NCBI GenBank assembly: GCA_964423875.1
Contig: CAYRGS010000012.1
Coordinates: 1 to 52,467, forward strand
From: CAYRGS01 sp964423875
GTDB lineage: Bacteria; UBA8248; JACPRG01; G963555815
DNA: 52,467 bases
Direction: 5' to 3'
Position 1 is the stretch's first letter; each line of letters opens with the position of its first letter. The translations under genes were made by a program, and so were the position numbers. The notes beneath the pieces were generated by a model. It saw only the letters and a program-made list of their open reading frames with translations, had not been told where the DNA came from and ran no database searches. Shown in pieces: positions 26,583 to 34,671 of the stretch.

Positions 26583-27299
26583 TCAATCTAGGCGCTCCCA
26601 GTCTTCGGGAAGCAGGTAGCCTTTCAACCTCTTGTCCTTCAAATCGAATATGGTTGCGAGCCCCATATTGCATTGGCTTGGGGTCTTGTCACATCCTCTG
26701 GCCTTGAGATATCCGACGCCCGCATAATTCAGATTTGTGTCGTGGGTTATGAGAACGACGTTCGTCCTCGCGACAACAAGCTTGGCTCTCAAGCGGTTCC
26801 ATTCCTCTATCTCACCTAGGGCCTTGAGGTCTTCCATTTGGGCTGCGTGCGTCCAATAAAGTGGCTCCAGAATCTCGTACCCACCTTTGCCGAAGGCCAC
26901 CTCGGCGGTCTGCAAAGTCCGGCAAGCCGGACTCGCGTAGACTGCCACGACATAAGGTCGCAAGGCCTTGCCGATTGCCATTGCCTGACGTTGACCCAAC
27001 TCGGTCAGGACTTCTGAGGACTAGAGGCAGCCCGTCTTCAACGACAAGCCCGAGGCCTTCTTCGATTTTGGCCCCTTTTCCGTGTGACGAAGTACGATGA
27101 CGTGGTTGGCAGCTTCTAGCCAACGCTTCACCGACGGCTTGATCCCATTTTTGGATTCTGCTAGCAATCGGGTGCAAGGCTTCGGGTCCCTTGGAACCGC
27201 GACATCCAGCCCCACCCAAGGGCTGGTCAACGTCGCGAGAAGCCAGATAGGAAAGGCAGGTTGCCTCCAAGGACCAAGGAATCGCCTTATAAGAATCAC
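26583..27299 (-). pseudogene. Histidine phosphatase superfamily gene interrupted by an in-frame TAG
   Basis: Two open segments in the same frame, 27021-27299 (or further upstream) and 26583-27020, are separated only by one TAG at 27021-27023. The first part has a plausible signal peptide and then VIVLRHTEKG, the catalytic RHG-type motif. The second continues LTELGQRQAMAIGKAL, then SPACRTLQTAEVAF, and the second histidine motif VLITHDTN. Joined, they form a complete phosphoglycerate-mutase-like fold of about 238 residues. I start it at a GTG at 27299 with AAAGGGAG upstream. Either a nonsense mutation, TAG read-through or an assembly error explains the stop. The rest of the gene is well kept, so the event would be recent. 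Confidence 0.75.
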
Positions 27300-27395
27300 G
27301 TCACACACTCCCTTTGGGCGGTGGATGGGCGAAAATATGCATTCGCCTACGGCCAATGTAGTTTTTCCTAGAGAATACACTACTCTCTCCACAGC

Positions 27396-27538
27396 ATAAG
27401 CCGGGATTTCCCAGATGACCACTTCTAGCCATCCTGCGGTCCTCATGTGACGTGAAAGTACCCCATTTTACCGCAAATTGAGGGTCTCTTTGCATAACCA
27501 TCTGCTCAATTAATAGGCTATGGCCGTCTAAAGCCGCA
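27396..27538. repeat. Direct repeat, family B, right copy
   Basis: Same orientation as the copy at 25356-25500 and conserved over nearly its whole length, with scattered substitutions and small indels. Together the copies flank the split histidine phosphatase, the micro-ORF and the membrane protein. Confidence 0.75.
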
Positions 27539-27728
27539 ATCCCTTGCAAACCCAGCCTACCGTCACAGTCATGGGCGATCGGCACAGACTGATCCCCCGT
27601 CTCCACCACGTTACTAACCCCAATGCGTCAAAAATTCATACAGAATTGTTCGCTCTCACGTTTATCAAAGATTCGGTTGACGCTACGTACATCATTCCAC
27701 GCGAGCGTCGTTCTCCGTCGCGTGAGGG

Positions 27729-27943
27729 TGGGCGGGCGGGGACCCCCTGCCTCCGCAGAGGGCAGGCTTGAACCCGCCCCTACGTGTCGTTCGATGGGCG
27801 AGTTCCCATGGCGGATTCTCCGTCTACCAAGGCGCAGCCGATTTTTGAGGAACGCAAACCACTCGGTGCGAACACCGACAGACGCCCTGCCCGATGCACG
27901 CCGCTCTGAGGTGTAGGGGCCGGTCCCCGTCCCCGCCCGTCAC
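27729..27943. repeat. MITE-like element with nested inverted arms
   Basis: Outer arms CGGGCGGGGAC (27733-27743) and GTCCCCGCCCG (about 27927-27939), and inner arms GCCCCTAC (about 27776-27783) and GTAGGGGC (27913-27920), are arranged as nested inverted repeats around roughly 130 bases. The left arm also holds a small CTGCC/GGCAG hairpin. The right arm runs into dispersed repeat A. No coding sequence is seen inside. Confidence 0.45.
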
Positions 27944-28062
27944 ACGCCCGCGAGGAACAGAATGTTGGGGTTTGCTCAACACACGCTCATTGGGCAAATC
28001 GTTGAGATGTAGCCGGGTCATTCGACCTGGCCCGTTCGGGCATTTGGTCTTGTGAGAAATCC
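27910..28062. repeat. Dispersed intergenic repeat, family A, copy 2
   Basis: Colinear with 1406-1562, in the same orientation on the plus strand, over 26 kb away. The most conserved parts are CCCGTCACACG, ACAGAATGTTGG, TTCGACCT..CCCGTTCGGGC and TTGTGAGAAAT. This is at least a second copy of a chromosomal repeat family. Confidence 0.65.
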
Positions 28063-28095
28063 AGGTTATCCAGTGACCCCAACGGGTCTGCGTAT

Positions 28096-28116
28096 GGCCG
28101 GGCAGGATGCCCGGCC
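28096..28116 (-). terminator. Perfect 9-bp hairpin downstream of the MFS gene
   Basis: GGCCGGGCA (28096-28104) and TGCCCGGCC (28108-28116) form a perfect 9-bp stem with a 3-base loop about 45 bases past the transporter stop codon. There is no run of T after it on the minus strand, so termination is plausible but not shown. Confidence 0.35.
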
Positions 28117-28161
28117 CACCAACGCAAATTCACCGGAACGTCTTCTTCAATAGCCCCCGCG

Positions 28162-29415
28162 TCAATCCCTCTCTCTCGCCTTTATCATCGCGCAACATGC
28201 CGACGCCCCGGCGAGGATCACCGCCGTGAGGATGAACGCCATTTTGTACTGCCCCGTCCAGTCGAAGACCGCCCCGGCGACATAGGGTCCCAAAAGCGCC
28301 CCCAAGGAGTGGCCCAGTAGGAGGTAACCGTAGAGGCTCCCCAGCGGCCGGCGGCCATAGAGCGCCGCGGCCATGCCGGGCGTCAGGGGTGTTGTGGCCA
28401 GGTGAAACACGCCGTAGATTGTGATGGCGACAAACAGCATTGTCTTCCCGGCCGTCAGCGTCAGAAGGATCATCCCCACGCACCGGATTCCGTATGAGAG
28501 CGCCAGGGGAGCCCGGAATCCGATCCGGTCGGCCAGGGTGCCCATTCCGACGACGCCGATGATGCTCAGCCCTCCGATCAGGCCGACCGTGTTGGCGGCG
28601 GTCTGCGTGTCCAGATCGAGCCCCGTCGCGAAGATGGGGAGGTGGACGTAGAGGGTGAAATCGGTGAACCCGCAACCCACATAGCTGACGAACAGGAGCC
28701 AGAAGGCCCGGTCTCCGAGTGCCTTGCGGACCACACCCCGGGGGATCCACTCGACCCGCGTCGCGATGGGTTCCGCACTCTCGGTTTCGGCCTCGGCGGC
28801 GTTATCGGGATGGAGGCCCATCCGCTCCGGATCGTCCCGCACAAGCATCGCCACCAGCGGGAAGACAACCACCCAGAGCACCCCCGCCCAGATGAGGAAC
28901 GCGCCCCGCCACCCGACCGCGACGACCAGGACCTGGGTGAGGGGGATCAGCAGGAACTGCCCGGCGTTGAACCCCGCAATCGTCAGGCCGAGGGCCGTTC
29001 CCCGCTTTTTCACGAACCAGCGGGAGACCAGGACGGTGACGCTGTTCATCGTGGCGAAGCCCGTTCCCGCGCCGACGATGAGACCGTAAGTCCCCAGGAG
29101 GCCGCCCACCGAGGCAACACGGGAGGAGAGCAAGGCGCCGAGTCCCATGATGCCGACGCCGATGGCGATGACCTTCCTCGGTCCGAACCGGTTCAGCATC
29201 GCGCCGGCCGCGAACTGGCTCAGGGCCCAGATCACCATCCCGGAGGAGATGACGAGCGCCATCCCCCGTCTCGATCCCCCAAACTCCTCGAGGAGCGGCT
29301 TGAAGAACACGCCGAAGCCCGTCCAGATCCCCGCCCCGGAGGCCAGGACGACGAACCCCGCCAGGACGACCCACCATCCGTAGAAGATCCGGGCGGGGCG
29401 ATTCTCAGGAGGCAT
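28162..29415 (-). CDS. MFS transporter, oxalate/formate antiporter-like
   Basis: This 417-residue protein has about twelve hydrophobic segments in two halves, consistent with the major facilitator superfamily. It starts with RIFYGWWVVLAGFVVLASGAG, which resembles the N-terminus of monocarboxylate/oxalate-formate antiporter relatives. It also has the loop motif NRFGPRKVIAIGVGIMGLGAL between helices 2 and 3, and its counterpart GTLADRIGFRAPLALSYG in the second half. The substrate is not evident. Organic anions are a guess from the subfamily. It stands alone, with the IMPase gene upstream on the same strand 175 bases away. Confidence 0.88.
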   Translation of the reverse strand: MPPENRPARIFYGWWVVLAGFVVLASGAGIWTGFGVFFKPLLEEFGGSRRGMALVISSGMVIWALSQFAAGAMLNRFGPRKVIAIGVGIMGLGALLSSRVASVGGLLGTYGLIVGAGTGFATMNSVTVLVSRWFVKKRGTALGLTIAGFNAGQFLLIPLTQVLVVAVGWRGAFLIWAGVLWVVVFPLVAMLVRDDPERMGLHPDNAAEAETESAEPIATRVEWIPRGVVRKALGDRAFWLLFVSYVGCGFTDFTLYVHLPIFATGLDLDTQTAANTVGLIGGLSIIGVVGMGTLADRIGFRAPLALSYGIRCVGMILLTLTAGKTMLFVAITIYGVFHLATTPLTPGMAAALYGRRPLGSLYGYLLLGHSLGALLGPYVAGAVFDWTGQYKMAFILTAVILAGASACCAMIKARERD

Positions 29416-29590
29416 GGTTGGAAATGCTCACATGAAGGAGGGATTCACCCGCTTGGGCTCAGTCGAGAAGCGCCGCCTTTCAACCGATGGATCGATGAGG
29501 GGGTGGCGGGCGCAACAATCCCGCCCCTGGAGGTCAGTTCGCCTCATACGTTTCGCGCGTGGGAACGGCGATGTTCGGTGAATTGTCCGG

Positions 29591-30526
29591 TCAACGGGAG
29601 GTCTTTCGTAGATTCATTCGGCCGGCATTGCGTTTGGGGCTGAGACGTCCGCGGACCGGCCGGCGAAGGTTGTCCCCCACGAACCGGGTGATGGCCTTGT
29701 TGCCGATGATGAGGGCGCCCTTCCATTCTCTCAACTCCTCCAAGGAGGTCGGGGGAGAAACGAAATCGCGGCCGAAGCGCTCCAGTGGCCGCCACTTCAT
29801 CCCTTTGCCCCTTCGGACCAGGGCCTCGCCCCCGGCCTCCTTCACCAGGAGGACGCCGGCCGCCACGTCCCAAATCTTCGGCCCCGCGAAGATGGCGTAG
29901 TGGAAAGTCCCTTCCGCCGTGCGGGCCATGTCGTTGGCAATGCTGCCCGAGCCCCGGAGTTCCCCCGGCTGTTTCCTCAACGGGCTCTGCATCTCGAAGA
30001 CTTTCCAATAGTTTCCGGGTACGCAGACGAGAAGCGTCGGCGCCGGGCGGTCCACTTTGGCGACGGAGATCCGGTCCCCCTCCAGGTGTGCGCCGCCTCC
30101 GACCCTCGCATGGTAGACGCGGCCCCGGCCTCCGGCTCCGCCGGCGAGAAAGATGGCCCCGACGACGGGACGGCCGTGGTGCAGGATCCCTATCGAGACA
30201 CCGTAGATGTCGAAACCCCGCAAGAAATTGGTCGTTCCGTCCAGCGGGTCCAGCACCCAGACCCATTCGGGCCGCTCCCCTTCCTGGCATAGTTTTTCCT
30301 CGCCCAGGATGGCGTGGCCCGGAAAGTGGATCTCGATCTCTTTCCTGAGGAACTCCTGGCTCCGACGGTCCGCTTCGGTCACGGGGTCCCGATTCTTTCC
30401 CTTGTCCTTGAATTCCACCTGGACGCCCCGGCCGAAATACTCGGCCAACATCAAGCCGGCCCTCCGGGCCATTTCGCTGACCTTGCTTTCCATTTCCTTC
30501 AGGGCTTCGGCTTCGGACGCGGTCAT
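29591..30526 (-). CDS. Inositol monophosphatase family protein
   Basis: This is a magnesium- and lithium-type sugar or nucleotide phosphatase of the IMPase/SuhB/CysQ family, 311 residues long. Metal ligands are visible in GEEKL, in the signature WVLDPLDGTTNFLRG, and in the C-terminal WDVAAGVLLVKEAGG. The last 30 residues are basic. The substrate could be inositol phosphate, fructose bisphosphate or 3'-phosphoadenosine 5'-phosphate; the sequence does not decide. It follows the RfaE1-like kinase by 70 bases on the same strand, so the two may work on related sugar phosphates. Confidence 0.9.
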   Translation of the reverse strand: MTASEAEALKEMESKVSEMARRAGLMLAEYFGRGVQVEFKDKGKNRDPVTEADRRSQEFLRKEIEIHFPGHAILGEEKLCQEGERPEWVWVLDPLDGTTNFLRGFDIYGVSIGILHHGRPVVGAIFLAGGAGGRGRVYHARVGGGAHLEGDRISVAKVDRPAPTLLVCVPGNYWKVFEMQSPLRKQPGELRGSGSIANDMARTAEGTFHYAIFAGPKIWDVAAGVLLVKEAGGEALVRRGKGMKWRPLERFGRDFVSPPTSLEELREWKGALIIGNKAITRFVGDNLRRPVRGRLSPKRNAGRMNLRKTSR

Positions 30527-30596
30527 CGATTCGCGATTCTCCTCTGTCGACCTCCGTCGGCGAGGCGGCTCGGGGCCTCCTCTCCTCGGGCCGGCG

Positions 30597-31580
30597 TCAC
30601 AGGATGCGGAGGAGTTCCTCCAGCCTGACGGTTGCGGTTCCCACCCGCTGGACGACGGCCTCGGCGGCCCGGATAGCCAGATGCGCCGCCTGCCGGATGT
30701 CCGCCCCGGCGACGAATCCCAGCGCCAAGGTCCCGGTCACCGTGTCTTTGACGCCGGTGGGGTCCAAGACCTTGTCATCGTTGATCGAGACGACCGTGTA
30801 TCGCTCCTCGCCGGCTTCGGCGTAGAAGACCCAGAGCTCCCGGTCTGCCCGCAGGATGGCCAGGACTTCGCACCCGAGAATCCCCCGGACCCGGAAACCG
30901 GTTGTCTCGGTCTCCATCGGCACCGACCCCACCTCCTTCAGGAAATAGGTCTCGGCTTGGTCGTCGCTCAGGATCACAAGCCGGGCGCCTCGAATCTCTT
31001 TGAACAGATGGGCCTTGGATTCGACGACCGTGAACTTCTCGAGTTCCCGCGCTCTATCGAGAATCTCGCGGGCAAAGGTCACGCGTCCGAAGATGCCCTT
31101 GTCGTAATCGGAGAGGACGACAGCGTCCACCAGGGGCATGTAGTGCTCGATGTACGTCCGCATCGAGGCGGTTTCCAGGTCGGTGGGCGGGTCCGTGACC
31201 TCGTAATCGAGGCGGATGAGGGGCGAGGACCCGTCGGCCGACATCACCCGGACCTTCTGGGTCGTCGGCCGGTCGCTCACGGGAAAGACGCCGCTCGTCT
31301 TGATCCCGGCCTCGTTGCAGCCCCGCCGGAACCAGTGAGCGGCATCGTCGTAGCCGACCAGGCCGCACAGGTAGACCTCGGCGCCGAAGGCGATCAGGTT
31401 ATGCGCCACGTTCGCGGCGCCGCCCAATGCGTAATCTTCCCGGGTGGATTTCAGGATGGGGGGCCGCTGGGACGGCGGGAAGTGCGCTTCCGTCCAGACG
31501 TACTTGTCGGCCATCAAGTCGCCGATGACCAGGACGCGGCACTCCGGAAACTTTTCGAGCAAAGGGGCGACTTCCGTCAC
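30597..31580 (-). CDS. PfkB-family sugar kinase, RfaE1/HldE kinase-domain-like
   Basis: This ribokinase-type protein (327 residues) resembles the kinase half of HldE/RfaE, which phosphorylates heptose-7-phosphate in the synthesis of lipopolysaccharide core. Supporting segments are VLVIGDLMADKYVW, ALGGAANVAHNLIAFGAEVYLCGLVG and VVLSDYDKGIF. The catalytic loop reads TGVKDTVTGTLALGF, where the family normally has TGAGDT. The catalytic Asp is kept but the anion-hole residues AG are replaced by VK. The VDPK stretch of true heptose kinases is VESK. No nucleotidyltransferase domain follows, so it is a stand-alone kinase. Activity on heptose is likely but not certain. Confidence 0.82.
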   Translation of the reverse strand: MTEVAPLLEKFPECRVLVIGDLMADKYVWTEAHFPPSQRPPILKSTREDYALGGAANVAHNLIAFGAEVYLCGLVGYDDAAHWFRRGCNEAGIKTSGVFPVSDRPTTQKVRVMSADGSSPLIRLDYEVTDPPTDLETASMRTYIEHYMPLVDAVVLSDYDKGIFGRVTFAREILDRARELEKFTVVESKAHLFKEIRGARLVILSDDQAETYFLKEVGSVPMETETTGFRVRGILGCEVLAILRADRELWVFYAEAGEERYTVVSINDDKVLDPTGVKDTVTGTLALGFVAGADIRQAAHLAIRAAEAVVQRVGTATVRLEELLRIL

Positions 31581-31676
31581 GACCTTTCTCCATCAGGCGA
31601 ATGAAATTCCCTATTAGGACAGGGAAAGCAATGAGGATCATAGCGCATCCCGCCGGCCCGGCCAACGGAAGCGGCG

Positions 31677-32759
31677 TCAGCCACCTCCGTCATGATTGGC
31701 CAGAACCCAGGCGCTGTCGTAAACGGCGATCACGCGGGTCCGCTCCGGGTAGTGGAAAAGCAGCTCCCGGGCGGAATCTCCCCATCGGGTGATTAACAGG
31801 ATCGGCTCCCCTCTGGCCCAGAGTCGCTCGAACGCGGCGGGTTCGATGGAGGGGTGATAGGCGGCGTCCCACCGGATCCTCCCCTCGCTCTCTCCCAGGC
31901 CCGTCCGCATCACCCTGACCTTTCGACCCGTATAGAATTGGAGTCCCTCGTAAAGGCTCCGTCCCGCATAGAAATCCAACCCCTCGTGGATTTCATAGTA
32001 GCCGTCGACGATCAACCTTTCCCGGATGCCGTTGCGGGCCCGCAGGGCCCCGGACACTTCTCGCATGGACAGATAGGGGTCGAGGCGGGAAACCGCCTGT
32101 TGAACGCCCAGGATGGCGAACATTGTCCCGCAGGTCACGGCGAGGCCGGCTCCGGGAAGACGCCCCCGTCGCAATGTCCACAAGGCGAACATGGTGATGG
32201 CGGGAAACACCAACGCGAGCAGACCCCAGGTCAGGACGCCGGCGGCCAACGCCGCGGAAAACGCAAGGAGATACACACGCGAGCCGTTCTCCCCCCTTTC
32301 CCAGGCTCTCCAGAAAGCCCAGAGCGGAACGCCCGGAACGCGATGGCCGGGATGTCTGTCGTGAGGAATCGCCCGTAGATGGACCAGGTCATCCCCGTCA
32401 AACAGGATGAATCCCGCCAGCCAGCCGCCTGTCTCCCCGTAAAACCGCCGGCCCAGGAGGAACACGACAAAGGCGGCCAGCAGGCTGCAAAGCACAGGGA
32501 TTATGCGGGCGTTCGCCTCGCTGGGTCTGAGAAGGGAGAAGGAAGCGGCCGTCAACCAGTACAACAGGGGGGAGGCCAGGTGGACCTCCCCATTGACGCG
32601 AGGAACGATCCAGTCCCCGGTGATGACCATGGCGCGGGCGGCTTCGGCGTAACGGCCCTCCTCGGGCGCCAGAAAGCCCGGCCGCTCGAGTCGGGTGAGG
32701 TAGATGAAGGCCAGGAGGAGCGCAAGAACGACGGCTATCCGGCGCTCAAGGGAGGACAT
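31677..32759 (-). CDS. GT39-type membrane glycosyltransferase, internally deleted and probably frameshifted
   Basis: ArnT/PMT-like enzymes transfer sugars from polyprenyl phosphate carriers in the periplasm. The N-terminus matches the family (LEEGRYAEAARAMVITGDWIVPRVNG-like acidic loop, then ASPLLYWL). At 360 residues it is far shorter than the usual 500-550. Between about 32342 and 32403 the open frame gives an implausible charged stretch, while the neighbouring frame reads TGMTWSIYGRFLTTDIPAIA, which fits the family. Two compensating indels would explain this. After the fifth or so helix it jumps directly to a C-terminal family segment (GLDFYAGRSLYEG), so several membrane helices are missing. 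It may be inactive. Confidence 0.65.
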   Translation of the reverse strand: MSSLERRIAVVLALLLAFIYLTRLERPGFLAPEEGRYAEAARAMVITGDWIVPRVNGEVHLASPLLYWLTAASFSLLRPSEANARIIPVLCSLLAAFVVFLLGRRFYGETGGWLAGFILFDGDDLVHLRAIPHDRHPGHRVPGVPLWAFWRAWERGENGSRVYLLAFSAALAAGVLTWGLLALVFPAITMFALWTLRRGRLPGAGLAVTCGTMFAILGVQQAVSRLDPYLSMREVSGALRARNGIRERLIVDGYYEIHEGLDFYAGRSLYEGLQFYTGRKVRVMRTGLGESEGRIRWDAAYHPSIEPAAFERLWARGEPILLITRWGDSARELLFHYPERTRVIAVYDSAWVLANHDGGG

Positions 32760-32960
32760 AGCGGTTTTATCCCACCTACAAGGCTAACGAGACGGATTGC
32801 GATGACCGTTAGCGCGTCCACGACCTTTTGGGGAGATTTCAGGGTGGGCGGGAAACTTACCACACCGTAGTGACCGGGTGTCACGGAAACGCGGCTCCCC
32901 TTCTTCCCCGCCCCCGTTCGGGCCTTTCAACCCTGGCCGCCATTACAGTTTCAAGCAGGC

Positions 32961-34388
32961 TTAGAAGGGGTAATCCAATCCTACGCGGATATTTATTCCT
33001 TCGTCGGCCGCTCCGATGTCTATCTTTGCCACAACGTCCGGCCGAACCACCGCCCGAATACCCAAGCCATAAGACACCTGAAGCCGCCGGGTTTCGATGT
33101 CTTCCAGATCGTTGAAGACTTGGCCGAACTCGACGAACGGGGCCGCTTCCACGTCAAAGGGAACCCGAAGAAGCTCCAAGCGAATCACCCGGATTCTCTC
33201 TTCCAGGTTGACGGTGAAAACCCCCCGGTCTACAAAGCGACCGCTGGGAAACCCTCGAAAATCCTTTCCGCCCAGAACGCTTTGCTCATAGTGAGGGACG
33301 CCGCCATTATCTATGAAACTGCTGAAAACCCGCACCGCGCTGATCCACTGCGTGTTGGGCCAGGGGATGAAGGCCTTGGCCTCACCGTAAACCCGCGTGA
33401 AAGATTGTTCGCTTCCCAGCGCTTGTTGTGAGATTTCAACGCCCACCATCCCGAAATATCCCCGCGTTGGTGTGGTCCCTGAATCGCGGTTGTCGAACAA
33501 TACGCTCAATCCCCGGGCCGAGATGGTGCTCCACGTGCGAACTCCCGAAGCATCCGAGAAGGTGTCGCCGATGAACGGGTCTTGCGACCCCCCGCCGCCC
33601 TCAATGAGCGCGACGCGCAGCCGCTCGTTGTAGCTGACCCGGAAAAATTCGAGGAGGTTAATCCCAGCGCTCAAAGAGGCGCGGTATTGCCGTTGGATTA
33701 AGCCCGACTTGTCTTCTTCCCGGCTGTCCGGTCCAAAGCCGTAAAACACCTTCGTCGGGTCTCGTTCAAAGCGGACCCCCGTGGCGGCGGCGAAACGGTC
33801 GTTTGGCCCAATCCGGGGTGCTTCAATCTCCGCGATGTAATCCGAATCCACATCTATGGATTGAATGGCGATGAGTTGATACTTCGCGTCCTTCGGAAGA
33901 TAACCCAGCCAGCGAAAGGCCCCTTTCAGACCGGTCTCCGTATTGAAAATCAGCGAGGGAGCTAGGATGTTCTGAATCCGGCCGTGGTTTTCCTTGTCGA
34001 AAAACAGAACGACGGGAAGGATGCCGAAATCCTCCCCCTTGTTCGGATTTGAGGCAATGGCCGGCAATGGGAGAAACAGCGGCCGGGTCCGGCCATTTTC
34101 CTCTTTAATTTCAGGTCGCCGTCGCAGGGTGGACGGTTGGAACTGGGCGTGAATCAACAGGTTCAAGGAGGATGGCAGAGCCGGCGGCTTGGGCTGTGGA
34201 CGGAGAACAAGCAGTTGTGGTTGCTGAGGGCTTTTCTTCAGGGGGGGGGGCGGGGACGTTTCCGCGTGCAGTGAAGACAAACCCGCACATTCGACCGAAA
34301 GCCAAACGGCCAAACTCAACGTCCACCCCAAAACCCGGATTTTATCGTGCACCCTACGCCTCGCATACATATCGGCATTCCACCGCAT
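32961..34388 (-). CDS. Outer-membrane beta-barrel protein, BamA/D15 surface-antigen family
   Basis: A secreted outer-membrane protein of 475 residues. It has a signal peptide near residues 20-42 (start region basic, then VLGWTLSLAVWLSVECAGLSSLHA), a proline-rich low-complexity linker (about 45-85), and then alternating amphipathic strands ending in a terminal aromatic residue (GLDYPF), as required for insertion by the BAM machine. The segment LGGKDFRGFPSGRFVDRG corresponds to the conserved LRGF-type motif of the BamA/TamA/D15 barrel. No POTRA domains are recognisable, so it is a stand-alone barrel and not BamA itself. It is divergent from the DUF3187 gene. Its function is unknown. Confidence 0.82.
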   Translation of the reverse strand: MRWNADMYARRRVHDKIRVLGWTLSLAVWLSVECAGLSSLHAETSPPPPLKKSPQQPQLLVLRPQPKPPALPSSLNLLIHAQFQPSTLRRRPEIKEENGRTRPLFLPLPAIASNPNKGEDFGILPVVLFFDKENHGRIQNILAPSLIFNTETGLKGAFRWLGYLPKDAKYQLIAIQSIDVDSDYIAEIEAPRIGPNDRFAAATGVRFERDPTKVFYGFGPDSREEDKSGLIQRQYRASLSAGINLLEFFRVSYNERLRVALIEGGGGSQDPFIGDTFSDASGVRTWSTISARGLSVLFDNRDSGTTPTRGYFGMVGVEISQQALGSEQSFTRVYGEAKAFIPWPNTQWISAVRVFSSFIDNGGVPHYEQSVLGGKDFRGFPSGRFVDRGVFTVNLEERIRVIRLELLRVPFDVEAAPFVEFGQVFNDLEDIETRRLQVSYGLGIRAVVRPDVVAKIDIGAADEGINIRVGLDYPF

Positions 34389-34671
34389 GAAACGTCCTGC
34401 TCAAACGCATTGCGTCAACGGGGGGGATAAAAAGTGCAAAATCCGGTCCGTTGTTTTTTTCGTTTCGAGCGGATCGAAATCAATCAGAATGTACCGGAAA
34501 TGTTTATCTTGAAATCGGATTATACGCCGTCGAAAAATGCGCTTGCAAGGCGACTCCGATGAGATAACCTCTAAGACAGCCTGACAAAGATGGAGAACGG
34601 TTCGATAACCCTTTTTTTGACAAAGGGTTGTGGGAGCCTTTATACTCAAGTAATACCTCAAGGATTTTAAA
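34389..34671. other. Divergent promoter region between the D15-like and DUF3187 genes
   Basis: This region of 283 bases is noticeably more AT-rich than its surroundings. It contains the strong plus-strand promoter at 34617-34646. I could not identify an equally good minus-strand promoter. Confidence 0.6.
34617..34646 (+). promoter_or_regulatory. Promoter of the DUF3187 gene
   Basis: A perfect -35 box TTGACA (34617-34622) is followed after 18 bases by TATACT (34641-34646). The predicted start near 34653 gives a leader of about 19 bases, ending in AAGGA seven bases before the TTG start codon. Confidence 0.65.

Larger units (their letters stand above)
27300..28161. other. Repeat-rich non-coding region
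   Basis: About 860 bases without a gene I can support. In order it holds the right copy of direct repeat B (27396-27538), an inverted-repeat element (27729-27943), a copy of dispersed repeat A (27910-28062), and a 9-bp perfect hairpin (28096-28116) just before the end of the MFS transporter gene. Short open frames at 27301-27609 and 27623-27916 run through the repeats and look accidental. Confidence 0.65.

Noticed and set aside
26583..27299. TAG as a pyrrolysine codon in the histidine phosphatase
   Set aside because: TAG also ends other genes here (ftsY, rnc and the micro-ORF), and no pyl genes are in the window, so a nonsense mutation is the simpler reading.
25356..27538. Complete insertion sequence bounded by the direct repeats
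   Set aside because: No transposase frame, DDE motif or terminal inverted repeats were found between the copies; the repeats are direct, not inverted.
27301..27609. 102-codon minus-strand frame over the right family B repeat
   Set aside because: It follows a repeat that is not coding in its other copy; no family match and no good ribosome site.
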